Assembly (NCBI RefSeq): GCF_018617875.1
Contig: NZ_JACSKZ010000001.1
Coordinates: 496,001 to 560,000 of the forward strand
Direction: 5' to 3'
Source of the DNA: Exiguobacterium algae
GTDB taxonomy: Bacteria; Bacillota; Bacilli; Exiguobacteriales; Exiguobacteriaceae
Length of the DNA: 64,000 nt
The position numbers were made by a program, and so were the translations under genes. Shown here piece by piece: positions 36,570 to 46,370 of the stretch; within the stretch, counting starts at the first letter, position 1, and each line of letters begins with the position of its first letter. The notes under the pieces were generated by a model. That model worked only from the letters and a program-made list of their open reading frames with translations, made no database searches and was not told the DNA's origin.

Positions 36570-36734
36570 GTCAGCTTCCCCCTTTAGGCCAGTCTATTTC
36601 TATCATTCCCTATCTGCCTGGAAATATCCTGCTGAATCTTTTTCTTTTTCGTGACGTTTCCTTTAATGATGTTATGTCAGCATTTGACTGGGGTATAAAG
36701 GTAGCAATGCCAACTAATGAAGGAGTGTACGAGA

Positions 36735-37247
36735 ATGGAACCAACTCTGCAGCATGATCCTCAGAAAGATCAAATGAACAATCCGAACCGTCAATTCGAT
36801 CAAATGGATTCAGGCGGACCAAAAATCAATGTCGCAGCCGGTATGTTAATCGGCGCCCTTGTCGGCGGGTTACTCGCCCTACTCAGTTCTTCGAATCGGG
36901 AACGGACGAAACAATCACTCACGAATGCCAAATCAACCGTCGGGGACCTCGTTCAGGAAGTGAAGCAGGATCCTTCCGGTAAAGCGTCTCAAGTGATTGA
37001 ACAAGTGAAAACGGCATCCGGCAAGATTCAAGAAGTATCGAGCGACGTCCAGAACGTCTATGAAAAAGTCGTTGGAGAAGTGGACACCGTAAAAGACGAC
37101 GTCAATAAAATTGTTGAAACGGCTCAAGAAGCCAAGTCTGATATTCAGGATATCGGAGAAAAAGTCGTAGAAGCGAAAGACGTCGCCCTCGGTCAAGAGA
37201 CGACCGATCACCAGTCGTCTTCGAACGATGAGTCTACAAATACCTAA
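36735..37247 (+). CDS. Second YtxH-family protein
   Basis: 170 residues. A short polar N-terminus is followed by the hydrophobic YtxH segment (INVAAGMLIGALVGGLLALL) and then SSSNRERTKQSL. A long amphipathic tail follows, rich in Lys, Val, Asp and Glu with heptad-like repeats (VQEVKQDPSGKASQV; YEKVVGEVDTVKDDV). This suggests a coiled coil or apolipoprotein-like helix. ATG 36735 has AAGGAG upstream. It is a paralogue of the gene at 1905-2468. Stress induction is likely by family but is not visible here. Confidence 0.8.
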   Translation: MEPTLQHDPQKDQMNNPNRQFDQMDSGGPKINVAAGMLIGALVGGLLALLSSSNRERTKQSLTNAKSTVGDLVQEVKQDPSGKASQVIEQVKTASGKIQEVSSDVQNVYEKVVGEVDTVKDDVNKIVETAQEAKSDIQDIGEKVVEAKDVALGQETTDHQSSSNDESTNT

Positions 37248-37263
37248 ATAGAGAACTTTATCA

Positions 37264-37301
37264 ATAAAAAAACGACCTTTTCGGAGAAAAGGTCGTTTTC
37301 G
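37264..37301. terminator. Bidirectional terminator
   Basis: AAAACGACCTTTTC/GAAAAGGTCGTTTT between the YtxH-type gene and the end of metK. Confidence 0.88.
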
Positions 37302-37303
37302 TA

Positions 37304-38512
37304 TTATGCGAAACGTTTCGCGCCTTCTTCAAGCAACGCTGCCTTATCCGTTTGCTCCCATGGGAGTTCAACGTCTGTACGACCGAAGTGGCCGTAAGCT
37401 GCTGTTTGCTTGTAGATTGGGCGACGAAGGTCAAGCATCTTGATGATGCCGGCCGGGCGAAGTTCGAAGTTCTCACGAACGAGTTCGACGAGTTCTGTTT
37501 CGCTCAATTTACCAGTACCGAACGTATCAACCGCGATTGATACAGGGTGTGCAACACCGATCGCGTATGCAAGTTGAACTTCCGCTTTGTCCGCAAGACC
37601 TGCCGCAACGATGTTTTTCGCTACGTAACGAGCTGCGTATGCCGCTGAACGGTCGACTTTTGTAGGATCTTTACCTGAGAATGCTCCACCACCGTGACGT
37701 GCATAACCACCGTACGTATCGACGATGATCTTACGTCCAGTAAGACCTGCATCTCCTTGCGGTCCGCCGATTACGAAGCGGCCAGTCGGGTTGATGAAGT
37801 ATTTTGTCTCCGCGTCGATGAGTTCAGCCGGAATGACTGCATCGATGACATATTTCTTGAGATCCTCTTGGATTTGCTCAAGTGTGATGTCTTCTGCGTG
37901 TTGTGTCGAAATGACAATCGTATCGATACGAACCGGGTTGTTGTTCTCATCGTACTCAACCGTTACTTGTGTTTTACCATCCGGACGAAGGTAAGCAAGC
38001 GTACCGTTCTTACGAACTTCTGCAAGACGACGTGACAATTTGTGAGCAAGTGAGATTGGAAGCGGCATGAGTTCTGGTGTCTCTTTTGTCGCATATCCGA
38101 ACATAAGACCTTGGTCACCCGCACCGATGGCATCGAGTTCCTCTTCAGTCATCTGACCTTCACGTGCTTCAAGCGCCTGATCGACACCTTGTGCGATATC
38201 GACTGACTGCTCATCGATTGATGTGAGCACGGCACATGTTTCCGCATCGAAACCATATTTCGCGCGAGTGTAGCCGATTTCACGGACTGTTTCACGAACA
38301 ACTTTCGGGATATCCACGTAAGTCGATGTTGTGATTTCTCCAGCCACGAGTACAAGACCTGTTGTGACAGATGTTTCTGCCGCAACACGGGCATTCGGGT
38401 CTTCCGCTAAAATGGCATCCAAGATCGAGTCTGAGATTTGGTCACAAATCTTATCTGGATGTCCTTCAGTAACCGACTCCGAAGTGAAAAGTCGACGGTT
38501 CAAGTTTGACAT
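37304..38512 (-). CDS. metK: S-adenosylmethionine synthetase
   Basis: Makes SAM from methionine and ATP. 402 residues from ATG 38512 ([20 protein letters not shown]). Motifs: [18 protein letters not shown] near the N-terminus, [12 protein letters not shown] (about 117-128) and [19 protein letters not shown] (about 260). AGGAGG lies nine bases before the ATG. It is controlled by the SAM-I riboswitch at 38592-38767, a direct end-product feedback. Confidence 0.98.
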   Translation of the reverse strand: MSNLNRRLFTSESVTEGHPDKICDQISDSILDAILAEDPNARVAAETSVTTGLVLVAGEITTSTYVDIPKVVRETVREIGYTRAKYGFDAETCAVLTSIDEQSVDIAQGVDQALEAREGQMTEEELDAIGAGDQGLMFGYATKETPELMPLPISLAHKLSRRLAEVRKNGTLAYLRPDGKTQVTVEYDENNNPVRIDTIVISTQHAEDITLEQIQEDLKKYVIDAVIPAELIDAETKYFINPTGRFVIGGPQGDAGLTGRKIIVDTYGGYARHGGGAFSGKDPTKVDRSAAYAARYVAKNIVAAGLADKAEVQLAYAIGVAHPVSIAVDTFGTGKLSETELVELVRENFELRPAGIIKMLDLRRPIYKQTAAYGHFGRTDVELPWEQTDKAALLEEGAKRFA

Positions 38513-38591
38513 TTCAAAAAACCTCCTAAGGAATAAGGGTAATATGTGGACGGTACTCGTTCCCCTTACGCGTTGCTTTGGGACGGTAATG

Positions 38592-38632
38592 AAAAAAACC
38601 TCCCCCGATGACATACATTGGGAAAGGTTGAA
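38592..38632 (-). terminator. Conditional terminator of the metK S-box
   Basis: AACCTTTCCC/GGGGGAGGTT stem followed on the minus strand by TTTTTTTC. It should form when SAM is bound. Confidence 0.88.
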
Positions 38633-38767
38633 TCGTTCTTCCTTACCCTCTTATCGTTCGAAGCAGTCGCTTCGCTTCAGGATAGCACCTTTTCCGCACA
38701 AGACGTTCATGTCGGACGGTTGCTGGGCTTCGTAGGGCCTTGTTCCCTCCACCGCTCAGAATAAGAG
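38592..38767 (-). ncRNA. SAM-I (S-box) riboswitch upstream of metK
   Basis: On the minus strand P1 is CTCTTAT (38767-38761) pairing with ATAAGAG (38654-38648). Between them stand the S-box core elements GGTGGAGGGA, GGCCCTACGAAGCCC and AGCAACC, then GGTGCTA before the closing strand. The terminator follows at once. This is the canonical arrangement for SAM-repressed methionine genes. Confidence 0.97.
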
Positions 38768-38784
38768 TATCCGTTACGAAGACC

Positions 38785-38813
38785 ATCATATAAATGACGA
38801 AACGTTCTGTCAA
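38785..38813 (-). promoter_or_regulatory. Sigma-A promoter of the S-box-metK unit
   Basis: On the minus strand TTGACA, 17-base spacer, TATGAT. It is close to consensus and well placed before P1 of the riboswitch. Confidence 0.88.
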
Positions 38814-38947
38814 GGGAATCGTTCGATTTCGTAAAAAAATTCACAAATTCACAAAAATATTTTATTTGTGAACTATTAAACTTTTTTTATAGTTCGTTTC
38901 TGTTTTTTAACACCTTGTGATAGGAGAATATGTTAAAATGACGATGT

Positions 38948-38963
38948 AAGAAAGCGCTTACTT
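38948..38963 (+). promoter_or_regulatory. Probable cre site upstream of pckA
   Basis: AAGAAAGCGCTTACTT is a near-perfect palindrome around the AAGCGCTT core expected of CcpA operators. It lies 125 bases before the pckA start, just downstream of a TTAAAAT that could be the -10. CcpA is encoded in this window. The rest of the metK-pckA gap is AT-rich. Confidence 0.65.
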
Positions 38964-39087
38964 TAATAGAGAAAGAAACGCTTGTTTTTGATTAGTGTGT
39001 CACATATAATTAAAAATGTCATACTGATTAAACGCGAAAGTATGCGGATTTCATCCACATCTATTTAGGGGAAAGGTGGGATTCAGG

Positions 39088-40659
39088 ATGGCGACAACGC
39101 TCCTGAAAATCGAAGAATTAATTAATGGTGCCGGCATGTTACGGAACTTGACTGTTCCGGAGCTCGTGGAGGAATCCATCCGGAACGGGGAAGGCGTGTT
39201 GACGAAAGACGGGGCTTTATCTGTCAGCACCGGTGCATTTACCGGACGGTCACCGAAAGACAAATTCGTCGTGCAAGATGAAGTCAGCAATGACCTCGTC
39301 GACTGGGGGAAAGTGAACCAGCCGATTAGCGAGGACAAATTCACGGCACTTTTAGACAAAGTGCTCACGCATTTAGAAGAGAAAGAAAAGTTGTATTATC
39401 TAGAAGCCTCAGCAGGGGCGGATGAGCATTACACGTTGCCAGTGCGCGCGATCACCGAATACGCGTGGCACAGCTTGTTCGCAAAACAACTCTTTTTGCG
39501 GGAGTGGCCAACGAAAGGTGCTTTCGATCCGTTCACGGTCATTTATGCACCGAGTTACAAAGCCGATCCAGTCGTGGACGGCACAAACTCTGAGACGTTT
39601 ATTCTCGTCTCATTCGCAAAACGTACGATTCTGATCGGGGGAACAGAATACGGCGGCGAAATCAAAAAATCGATTTTCTCTGTCATGAACTTCCTGTTAC
39701 CGGAACAACAGGTCCTGTCGATGCATTGTTCGGCGAACGTGAACGATGCGAACGAGACGGCTCTTTTCTTCGGCCTCTCCGGAACAGGGAAAACAACGCT
39801 TTCAGCCGACCCGGAACGTCACTTGATCGGTGATGATGAGCACGGCTGGTCACCAGATGGGATCTTTAATATCGAGGGTGGTTGCTATGCGAAAACCATC
39901 AATCTATCCCGCGAAAATGAGCCACAGATTTATGACGCGATCCGCTTCGGTTCACTGATTGAGAACGTCGTCTTGAACGAGGACCGCACACCAAACTATA
40001 AAGATATTTCCTTAACGGAGAACACACGGGCCGCTTATCCGATTGAATTCATCGACAACGCGATGCTCCCGTCCCGTGCCGGTCATCCGAACACAATCGT
40101 CTTCTTAACGGCTGACGCGTACGGTGTCTTGCCTCCAATCAGCAAGTTGACGAAGGAACAAGCGATGTACCACTTCTTGTCCGGTTATACGTCTAAACTT
40201 GCCGGAACCGAGCGCGGCGTCACAGAACCGCAAGCGACGTTTTCAACTTGCTTCGGCTCTCCGTTCTTGCCACTCGCACCGGAACGTTACGCCGACATGC
40301 TCGGTCAACTCATTGAACAGCATGACGTCGACGTCTATCTGGTGAATACCGGTTGGACAGGCGGTGCTTATGGTGAAGGTTCACGTATGAAGCTCGCTTA
40401 TACGCGCGCCATGGTAAACGCTGCCGTAAACGGGGAACTTCGTGACGTTGAAACGACGAAGCATGAAATTTTCAACGTGGATATTCCCGTCTCGATCAAA
40501 GGGGTACCGGATGACGTCCTCAATCCACGCGATACGTGGAAGGACCCGGCACGATATGACGTCGAGGCCAAGGCATTGGCACTAAAATTCAAAGAAAACT
40601 TCAAACGTTTCACAAAAGCGAGCGAAGCGGTCGTTGCGGCCGGTCCCCTCGTCATTTGA
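39088..40659 (+). CDS. pckA: Phosphoenolpyruvate carboxykinase (ATP)
   Basis: Gluconeogenic conversion of oxaloacetate to PEP. About 523 residues. Motifs: RSPKDKFVV, the kinase-1a P-loop [11 protein letters not shown], the metal/kinase-2 region [21 protein letters not shown] and the adenine-binding region near [17 protein letters not shown] 39088 is preferred, with AGGTGGG seven bases upstream; a GTG at 39076 is in frame. It is divergent from metK, as in Bacillus, and has a probable cre site upstream. Confidence 0.97.
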   Translation: MATTLLKIEELINGAGMLRNLTVPELVEESIRNGEGVLTKDGALSVSTGAFTGRSPKDKFVVQDEVSNDLVDWGKVNQPISEDKFTALLDKVLTHLEEKEKLYYLEASAGADEHYTLPVRAITEYAWHSLFAKQLFLREWPTKGAFDPFTVIYAPSYKADPVVDGTNSETFILVSFAKRTILIGGTEYGGEIKKSIFSVMNFLLPEQQVLSMHCSANVNDANETALFFGLSGTGKTTLSADPERHLIGDDEHGWSPDGIFNIEGGCYAKTINLSRENEPQIYDAIRFGSLIENVVLNEDRTPNYKDISLTENTRAAYPIEFIDNAMLPSRAGHPNTIVFLTADAYGVLPPISKLTKEQAMYHFLSGYTSKLAGTERGVTEPQATFSTCFGSPFLPLAPERYADMLGQLIEQHDVDVYLVNTGWTGGAYGEGSRMKLAYTRAMVNAAVNGELRDVETTKHEIFNVDIPVSIKGVPDDVLNPRDTWKDPARYDVEAKALALKFKENFKRFTKASEAVVAAGPLVI

Positions 40660-40660
40660 C

Positions 40661-40696
40661 AAAAAGCACCGACTAGAGAACTAGTCGGTGCTTTCG
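40661..40696. terminator. Bidirectional terminator at the pckA/ytmA ends
   Basis: AAAGCACCGACTAG/CTAGTCGGTGCTTT. The ytmA stop codon lies inside its right arm. Confidence 0.88.
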
Positions 40697-41445
40697 TTTG
40701 TTTGGCGCAACATCCAGTTCATCGCCTGTTCCGTCGTCTCCCACTTATCCCAAAACGGAAGTTGATGGCCAAACGGGACGACCCAGATTTTTGCCTGATC
40801 GCCTAATTTCTCAGCGACGGCGGTCGCATGACGCAGACGTACTTGTTCATCGTCCGTGCCGTGAATCAATAACGTCGGCGCCTCCCACTCTTTGAACAAA
40901 GGCGAACGGTCTTTATAGGCATCTGCTGCCGTCTCCGGATCTCCCCCGGTCATCCGCCGAAGCATCTTCCGCATCGATTTCTGCTCTTCATACGTCCATT
41001 CCAAGTTTGTCACGCCCGCCCAAGAGACGACACTCTTTAGCGGTCGTTCTGCTGCGAGCGACAACGCCATCATCCCGCCTCTCGAGAACCCGAGCGCATG
41101 AATGTCAGTATTCGTCTCGCAAATCCGGTCATACAAGGAAAGGACATCCTCTAAATCGTCTCCTCCAAAGTCTTCTTTCCCGGTTCCGCCGTGATTCCCC
41201 CGGTATACAGGCGCGACGACGTGAAAGCCCCTTGCAGCGAACTGCATAAGCCTCGGCAAACGGACATCTCCAATTCGGGATGTGCCTCCCCGTAAGTACA
41301 TCAACACGTGCCCATTCGGCCGTTTCGGCACAATTTCGTAGGCGACGACCTCTTCTCCGTCCTTCGTCTCATACCATCCGCGTGCCACATGATACCCCGC
41401 ATAGGGCGGTAGCACATCAATGCGATCAAACCATTTTTTGTTCAT
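40681..41445 (-). CDS. ytmA: Alpha/beta hydrolase, prolyl-oligopeptidase-like (YtmA)
   Basis: 254 residues without signal peptide. Nucleophile elbow HALGFSRGGMMALS, acidic residue in LLIHGTDDEQVRLR, and histidine in VVPFGHQLPF: a complete Ser-Asp-His triad in the peptidase S9 order. B. subtilis YtmA is of this type and has the same neighbours. The substrate is unknown. It overlaps ytkD by 20 bases. Confidence 0.85.
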   Translation of the reverse strand: MNKKWFDRIDVLPPYAGYHVARGWYETKDGEEVVAYEIVPKRPNGHVLMYLRGGTSRIGDVRLPRLMQFAARGFHVVAPVYRGNHGGTGKEDFGGDDLEDVLSLYDRICETNTDIHALGFSRGGMMALSLAAERPLKSVVSWAGVTNLEWTYEEQKSMRKMLRRMTGGDPETAADAYKDRSPLFKEWEAPTLLIHGTDDEQVRLRHATAVAEKLGDQAKIWVVPFGHQLPFWDKWETTEQAMNWMLRQTNESTD

Positions 41446-41899
41446 GGAGCAACCTCATCGTTTCCGGCAACACCCGATCTTTCATCATGAAACTATATCG
41501 AGGGTTTCGTAGTAAGTTCTCCGGAAGCTCATCAATCAAGACAGCCCCATCTGTCTCGTCGACGGCCGGATGGTCATCGAATCGCTCAATTTCAGCAAAA
41601 TAGATATTTTTGATGACCGTGTCCCCTCGCCCGAGGACACGATACTGACCAAGATACCGAAGTGTTTTGACGACCCCGCCCGTCTCTTCGTACACCTCAC
41701 GAATGGCCGCATCGTCCTCATGTTCCCCTGGCTCCACTTTCCCTCCAGGAAATTCGAGTCCGCGCTGTTTATGTTTTGTCAGCACCCATTTGTCTTCATA
41801 ACGAGCGACGACCCAGACGTGAAGCGGTGTGTCCGAGAATGGGTAGTGGGTGAAGCTTAGTTCGACTTGATTATGATAGAAATCTTTGAATGTCTTCAT
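41426..41899 (-). CDS. ytkD: Nudix hydrolase YtkD
   Basis: 157 residues from ATG 41899 (MKTFKDFYHNQVELSF). The Nudix box is GGKVEPGEHEDDAAIREVYEE followed by TGG. The rest aligns closely with B. subtilis YtkD, which hydrolyses 8-oxo-dGTP and other nucleotides. It would clean oxidised nucleotides or trim RNA 5' ends. An upstream start at 41932 is in frame but lacks family support. It overlaps ytmA. Confidence 0.92.
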   Translation of the reverse strand: MKTFKDFYHNQVELSFTHYPFSDTPLHVWVVARYEDKWVLTKHKQRGLEFPGGKVEPGEHEDDAAIREVYEETGGVVKTLRYLGQYRVLGRGDTVIKNIYFAEIERFDDHPAVDETDGAVLIDELPENLLRNPRYSFMMKDRVLPETMRLLHEQKMV

Positions 41900-41959
41900 A
41901 GTCCATCCCTTTCTTTCCCTGTCTACTCTCACTTTACCTTGTCTTCACCCAGTTTCAAA

Positions 41960-41991
41960 CAAAAAAATCGGTCCGCGTCGCGGACCGATTG
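41960..41991 (-). terminator. Terminator after pgi
   Basis: AATCGGTCCGCG/CGCGGACCGATT with a T-run on the minus strand. Confidence 0.9.
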
Positions 41992-41997
41992 TAAAAC

Positions 41998-43350
41998 TTA
42001 TTGGTTCAAGCGTTTTTCGAGCTCTGCTTTTTGTTCTTCGTAACCTGGTTTTCCAAGTAACGCAAACATGTTTGCTTTGTAAGCTTCGACGCCCGGTTGG
42101 TTGAATGGGTTCACTCCGAGGATGTATCCGCTCATCGCGCATGCCTTCTCGAAGAAGTAGAACAAGTATCCGAGGTGATATGGTGTCATCTCCGGCAATT
42201 CTACAATCAGGTTCGGTACGTTTCCGTCCGTATGTGCAAGAAGTGTTCCTTCTGCCGCTTTGTCGTTAACGAACTGGATCGTCTCACCTGAGAGGAAGTT
42301 CAAACCATCCAAGTCTTGTGCGTCTTCCGGTACATTCATCGAATGACGGACTTCGTTCACACGGATGACCGTTTCAAACAAGTCACGGCGTCCTTCTTGA
42401 ATGTATTGTCCCATTGAGTGCAAGTCTGTCGAGAAGTCGACGGATGCCGGGAAGATCCCTTTGTTGTCTTTTCCTTCTGATTCCCCATAAAGCTGCTTCC
42501 ACCATTCCGATACGTAGTGAAGCGCAGGTTCATAGTTGACGAGCATCTCGATTGATTTGCCTTTTGCATAGAGCGCGTTGCGGACGACCGCGTACTGATA
42601 CGCTTCGTTCTCATCCAACTCTGGTGAGCTGTATGCGTTTTGCGCGTCGCGAGCACCTTCCATCAAGGCATCGATATCGATTCCGGCAGCAGCAATCGGC
42701 AGAAGACCGACTGGTGTAAGAACAGAGAAGCGTCCACCGACATCGTCTGGAATGACGAACGTTTCGTATCCTTCTGCGTCAGCAAGCGTTTTGAGTGCAC
42801 CACGGGCACGGTCCGTCGTCGCATAGATTCGCTCACGCGCACCGTCTTGACCATACTTGTCTTCCATGAACTGTTTGAGGACACGGAATGCGATAGCCGG
42901 TTCTGTCGTTGTTCCTGATTTCGAGATCACGTTGACCGAAACTTCTTTCCCTTCAAGTACTTGAAGCAACTCTCTCATGTACGTAGAAGAGATGTTATGA
43001 CCGGCATAGAAGATTTGTGGCGCTTTGCGCTCTTCTTTTGACAATACGTTAAAGAATGAATGTTGAAGCATTTCGATTGCTGCACGTGCACCGAGGTAAG
43101 ACCCCCCGATCCCGACGACGACGAGAACATCTGAGTTTTCACGGATGCGTTCCGCAGCAGCTTTGATTCGAGCGAATTCATCTTGGTCGTATTCGGTCGG
43201 TAGATCGACCCACCCAAGAAAATCGCTACCCGCTCCACTGCGCTCGTGAATTACCGAGTGGAGTGTTTTGACCGTTTCTTGCATTTGGTCAATTTCATGC
43301 TTCCCAACGAACGAGAGAGCGTTTGAATAATCGAAACGTACAGTTGACAT
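41998..43350 (-). CDS. pgi: Glucose-6-phosphate isomerase
   Basis: Interconverts glucose 6-phosphate and fructose 6-phosphate in glycolysis/gluconeogenesis. 450 residues, the normal length for Firmicutes Pgi. Motifs: [34 protein letters not shown] and the conserved [13 protein letters not shown]. The C-terminal [14 protein letters not shown] carries a catalytic lysine. ATG 43350 follows AAAGGAGG. It stands as its own transcript. Confidence 0.97.
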   Translation of the reverse strand: MSTVRFDYSNALSFVGKHEIDQMQETVKTLHSVIHERSGAGSDFLGWVDLPTEYDQDEFARIKAAAERIRENSDVLVVVGIGGSYLGARAAIEMLQHSFFNVLSKEERKAPQIFYAGHNISSTYMRELLQVLEGKEVSVNVISKSGTTTEPAIAFRVLKQFMEDKYGQDGARERIYATTDRARGALKTLADAEGYETFVIPDDVGGRFSVLTPVGLLPIAAAGIDIDALMEGARDAQNAYSSPELDENEAYQYAVVRNALYAKGKSIEMLVNYEPALHYVSEWWKQLYGESEGKDNKGIFPASVDFSTDLHSMGQYIQEGRRDLFETVIRVNEVRHSMNVPEDAQDLDGLNFLSGETIQFVNDKAAEGTLLAHTDGNVPNLIVELPEMTPYHLGYLFYFFEKACAMSGYILGVNPFNQPGVEAYKANMFALLGKPGYEEQKAELEKRLNQ

Positions 43351-43456
43351 GTCATTTCCTCCTTTAAATCGCTCCTAAAAGAGCCATACATGACCCATCA
43401 TATACGGAAACATCGGATTCATTCAATCATTATTGCAAAATAGGCAATAATTCGCC

Positions 43457-44620
43457 TTATTTGCTGAGTTCTAAGATGTTGGCGACATCTTCGCGTTCCA
43501 ACGTACGGAAACGGCCGAATGCCCCTCGTTTCATCGCAGAATCGAGGATGGCATCGAATGACGACTCATCAATCTCGTAGTCACGGAGCGAGTTCGGTGC
43601 ACCGAGTTGGTCGAAGAACGAACGAATCGCTTCAATTGTACGCTTCCCTGTCTCCAAGTCGTTTTCACCCGGTTCCACATCAAATACTTCCGTACCGAGT
43701 CGCGCGAAGCGGGCTGCGTTGTCTTCATCCAATACGTGCTCCATCCAACGCGGGAAGAGGATGGCGAGGCCACCGGCATGCGGGATGTCGTGTACGGCTG
43801 AGACCGCATGTTCAATGTTATGAGACGCCCAGTCCCCGGCAGCTCCCATCTGAAGCACGCCGTTCAATGCCATCGTTCCTGCGAACAAGATGATGGCGCG
43901 CAAATCAACATTCTCCAAATCGTTTACAAGTTTCGGTGCCGATTCAACGACTGCTTTCAAGACGCCTTCGGTCATATGTTCCTGTACCGGCGCATGGTTC
44001 GGGTGGAAATATTGTTCGAAACAGTGACTCATCATATCCACAATTCCGTAGATCGTTTGATCTTTTGGAACCGAGACCGTGTAACGCGGGTCAAGAATCG
44101 AGAAAGTTGGATAAACGAGCGGGTGGCCCCATCCAAACTTCTCTTGTGTCTCCCAGTTCGTGATGACAGAGCCCGAGTTCATTTCTGAGCCTGTCGCGGC
44201 AAGTGTAAGCACCGTTCCAAACGGCACCGCTTCTGTCGGGATATGTTCACGGAGTACGATGTCCCAGGCGTCGCCCTCATAAGGAATTGCCGCCGAGATC
44301 AATTTCGTACAGTCGATGACGGAACCTCCGCCGACCGCGAGCAAAGCATCGATTTCTTCTTCGCGCGCTTGTTTGACGGCACGACGAACTGTCTCGATCC
44401 GCGGGTTCGGTTCAACTCCTGAGAAGTCTACGTATGAAATGCCTGCCTTTTCAAGCTCAGCCACGACTTCATCATACGTCCCGTTCTTTTTGATACTTCC
44501 GCCACCATAGACGAGCATCACTTTCTTCGCGCCGAGCGTTTCAAGCTCTCCCGCGAGTTTTTCGACTTGATGGGTCCCGAAAATCAGTTTTGTCGGGTTT
44601 TTGTATTCAAAGTTGTGCAT
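43457..44620 (-). CDS. Iron-containing (group III) alcohol dehydrogenase, YugJ/YugK-like
   Basis: NAD(P)H-dependent butanol-type dehydrogenase. 387 residues. The nucleotide-binding motif is [14 protein letters not shown], and the metal ligands are the aspartate in SHNIEHAVS-region context and the histidines in [19 protein letters not shown]. The motif MSHCFEQY is also typical. It may reduce aldehydes produced in overflow or lipid metabolism. Position next to pgi and yugI fits B. subtilis yugJ/yugK. ATG 44620 follows GAGGAGGATG. Confidence 0.92.
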   Translation of the reverse strand: MHNFEYKNPTKLIFGTHQVEKLAGELETLGAKKVMLVYGGGSIKKNGTYDEVVAELEKAGISYVDFSGVEPNPRIETVRRAVKQAREEEIDALLAVGGGSVIDCTKLISAAIPYEGDAWDIVLREHIPTEAVPFGTVLTLAATGSEMNSGSVITNWETQEKFGWGHPLVYPTFSILDPRYTVSVPKDQTIYGIVDMMSHCFEQYFHPNHAPVQEHMTEGVLKAVVESAPKLVNDLENVDLRAIILFAGTMALNGVLQMGAAGDWASHNIEHAVSAVHDIPHAGGLAILFPRWMEHVLDEDNAARFARLGTEVFDVEPGENDLETGKRTIEAIRSFFDQLGAPNSLRDYEIDESSFDAILDSAMKRGAFGRFRTLEREDVANILELSK

Positions 44621-44694
44621 GTTTCATCCTCCTCATAGAAATATGTAACACCTACACTATATACCCTGTTTTAAAAGAATGAAAAGTAACTCGC

Positions 44695-45687
44695 TTACGC
44701 GTAGATGCGATCGATGATGTGGTGGAGGATGACCGCCTCCTCTGCCTGACGATAATCCGGTATGGTTTGACAGGCTTTTAGAAAGTGTTCGATTTGACGC
44801 GCATACGGGTCGTGTTGTTCCAAATAAGCAGGCGTTTCATCGAACAAGGCCCCATGTTTCTCCGTGTGCACGGTGAGCGGGAAAAGTGTCGCCCCGGCCC
44901 GTGTTCCCCGGCACTCGACACGCATCACGTCTTTTTGTTCGAGGTTGGCCATATAGCTCACGTCGAGTAACAACGATGCCCCGTTCTCAAACTTGACCAT
45001 CGCCCGTGCCGTATCATCAACAGAGAACGACGTAGCGTCCCATTCCCCTAGGAGCCCCACTCCCGGGCGCGTTCCTAAATATTGTCCGACATGACCGAGC
45101 ACTTCCGTCGGTTTCGGATACCCCATGATATACAAAGCGAGGTCGAGCATATGTACCCCGATGTCCAGGAGCGCCCCGCCTCCATGCAATTCTTTGTCGG
45201 TGAAGACCCCCCATCCCGGGATCCCTCTTCTTCTCAGTGCCAAGGCAGTCGTCGCATACATGTCACCGAATTCTCCAGCATCAATCATTCGTTTCAAAAG
45301 CTCGGTATCAGCGCGGTGCCGGTAGTGAAAACCAAAATGGAGCGTCCGTTTGGCCCGTTTTGCCGCCTGCAGCATCTCCTTCGCTTCATTCTCAGAAATG
45401 CCAGGTGGTTTTTCACACAACACGTGACACCCCGCATCAAGCGCCTGCAAGACTTGCGTCTTATGGAATGCGTTCGGCGTACAAATACTGACCGCGTCCA
45501 ATGTTTCGTGTCGAAGCATCTCCTCAACCGTCTCATACACGTTCGGGATACCAAACTGCTTGGCGACCGTCTCCCCTTTTTCTTTCGTTCGGTTCATGAC
45601 CGCTACGACTTCCGCTCCTGCGGACTGATAATTCGGGATATGTGCGCTCGTCGCAATCCCGCCTGTCCCGATGATTCCAATTTTCAT
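44695..45687 (-). CDS. Gfo/Idh/MocA-family oxidoreductase
   Basis: 330 residues. N-terminal Rossmann motif KIGIIGTGGIATSAHIPNY, the EKPPG motif (CEKPPGISENEA) with the catalytic lysine, and DIGVHMLDLALYIMG, the second-half signature that contains the active-site histidine. Likely substrate is a sugar or cyclitol, unknown. ATG 45687 follows AAAGGAGTG at eight bases. No sugar transporter lies beside it. Confidence 0.88.
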   Translation of the reverse strand: MKIGIIGTGGIATSAHIPNYQSAGAEVVAVMNRTKEKGETVAKQFGIPNVYETVEEMLRHETLDAVSICTPNAFHKTQVLQALDAGCHVLCEKPPGISENEAKEMLQAAKRAKRTLHFGFHYRHRADTELLKRMIDAGEFGDMYATTALALRRRGIPGWGVFTDKELHGGGALLDIGVHMLDLALYIMGYPKPTEVLGHVGQYLGTRPGVGLLGEWDATSFSVDDTARAMVKFENGASLLLDVSYMANLEQKDVMRVECRGTRAGATLFPLTVHTEKHGALFDETPAYLEQHDPYARQIEHFLKACQTIPDYRQAEEAVILHHIIDRIYA

Positions 45688-45746
45688 GTTTCGCACTCCT
45701 TTCCACCCCTTTAGTTCGTGACATCTTCCTAAGATTCCTGTAAAAC

Positions 45747-45781
45747 AAAAGGCGACCCGTCATAAGCGGGTCGCCTTTTTA
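45747..45781. terminator. Terminator after yugI
   Basis: AAAAGGCGACCCG/CGGGTCGCCTTTT, T-rich on both outer sides; it mainly ends yugI. Confidence 0.88.
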
Positions 45782-45785
45782 ACAC

Positions 45786-46175
45786 TTACTTTTTGAAGTT
45801 TGTGTTTTTGATCCAGTCTTCGAGTTTGTCCTTGAGGACTGTGAATCCTGGAGCTTCTTCTTGCTTGAAGTTAGAAGCTTCGTTGCGGCGTGGCGCACGG
45901 CGAGCTGGCTTAGCAGACTTCTCGCGTTTTGGAGCTTCTTGAGTCGCTTTCATTGAAAGCTTGATTTTTTTAGAAGCTTCATCCACTTCAAGGATTTTCA
46001 CTTCAACTTCTTGACCAACTTGAACGTAATCGTTTACGTCTTTTACGTAGTCATGTGAGATTTCAGAGATGTGAACAAGACCTTGTGTCTCGTCGTCAAG
46101 TGCTACGAAAGCACCGAAAGGTTGAATTCCTGTAACTTTACCTGTTAATACTTGATCTTTTTCGTATTTTGCCAT
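45786..46175 (-). CDS. yugI: S1 RNA-binding protein YugI (general stress protein 13)
   Basis: 129 residues. One S1 domain at about residues 5-78 (VLTGKVTGIQPFGAFVALDD, GLVHISEISHDYV, EVKILEVD). A basic, Arg/Pro-rich linker (KPARRAPRRNE) and a short C-terminal helix follow. YugI/GSP13 associates with 30S ribosomes in B. subtilis. ATG 46175 has TAGGAGTG upstream. Its codon choice is typical of highly expressed genes. Confidence 0.93.
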   Translation of the reverse strand: MAKYEKDQVLTGKVTGIQPFGAFVALDDETQGLVHISEISHDYVKDVNDYVQVGQEVEVKILEVDEASKKIKLSMKATQEAPKREKSAKPARRAPRRNEASNFKQEEAPGFTVLKDKLEDWIKNTNFKK

Positions 46176-46276
46176 TACAAACACTCCTATGCTAAATTCA
46201 TCAACTTACTATAACATACTTTTTTCGATAAAGTGTAGAATTTAGCAAAAAAGATTATTCTGACGTGTCGGAATGT

Positions 46277-46369
46277 TTGAAAGTCGAACCTCGGGGTAAA
46301 TACAAATCAAGCAAGACTTCAAGTATTCCCCCCTGATTCCGCTAGGCGACTCGCCTAGCACTTTTTTTG
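46277..46369 (+). ncRNA. Candidate small RNA ending in an orphan terminator
   Basis: In the 195-base gap between yugI and the N-hydroxylase gene, the plus strand ends in a terminator although no plus-strand gene precedes it. A weak promoter is possible: TTGAAA (46277-46282), 18-base spacer, TACAAA. Length and start are inference. Confidence 0.3.
46341..46369 (+). terminator. Plus-strand terminator with no upstream gene
   Basis: GCTAGGC-GACTC-GCCTAGC followed by ACTTTTTTTG. On the minus strand no T-run follows, so it does not fit the N-hydroxylase gene. Confidence 0.7.
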
Positions 46370-46370
46370 T

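Noticed and set aside
45082-45714. 210-codon plus-strand ORF across the Gfo/Idh/MocA gene
   Set aside because: Antisense of a clear Rossmann-fold gene; composition is not protein-like.
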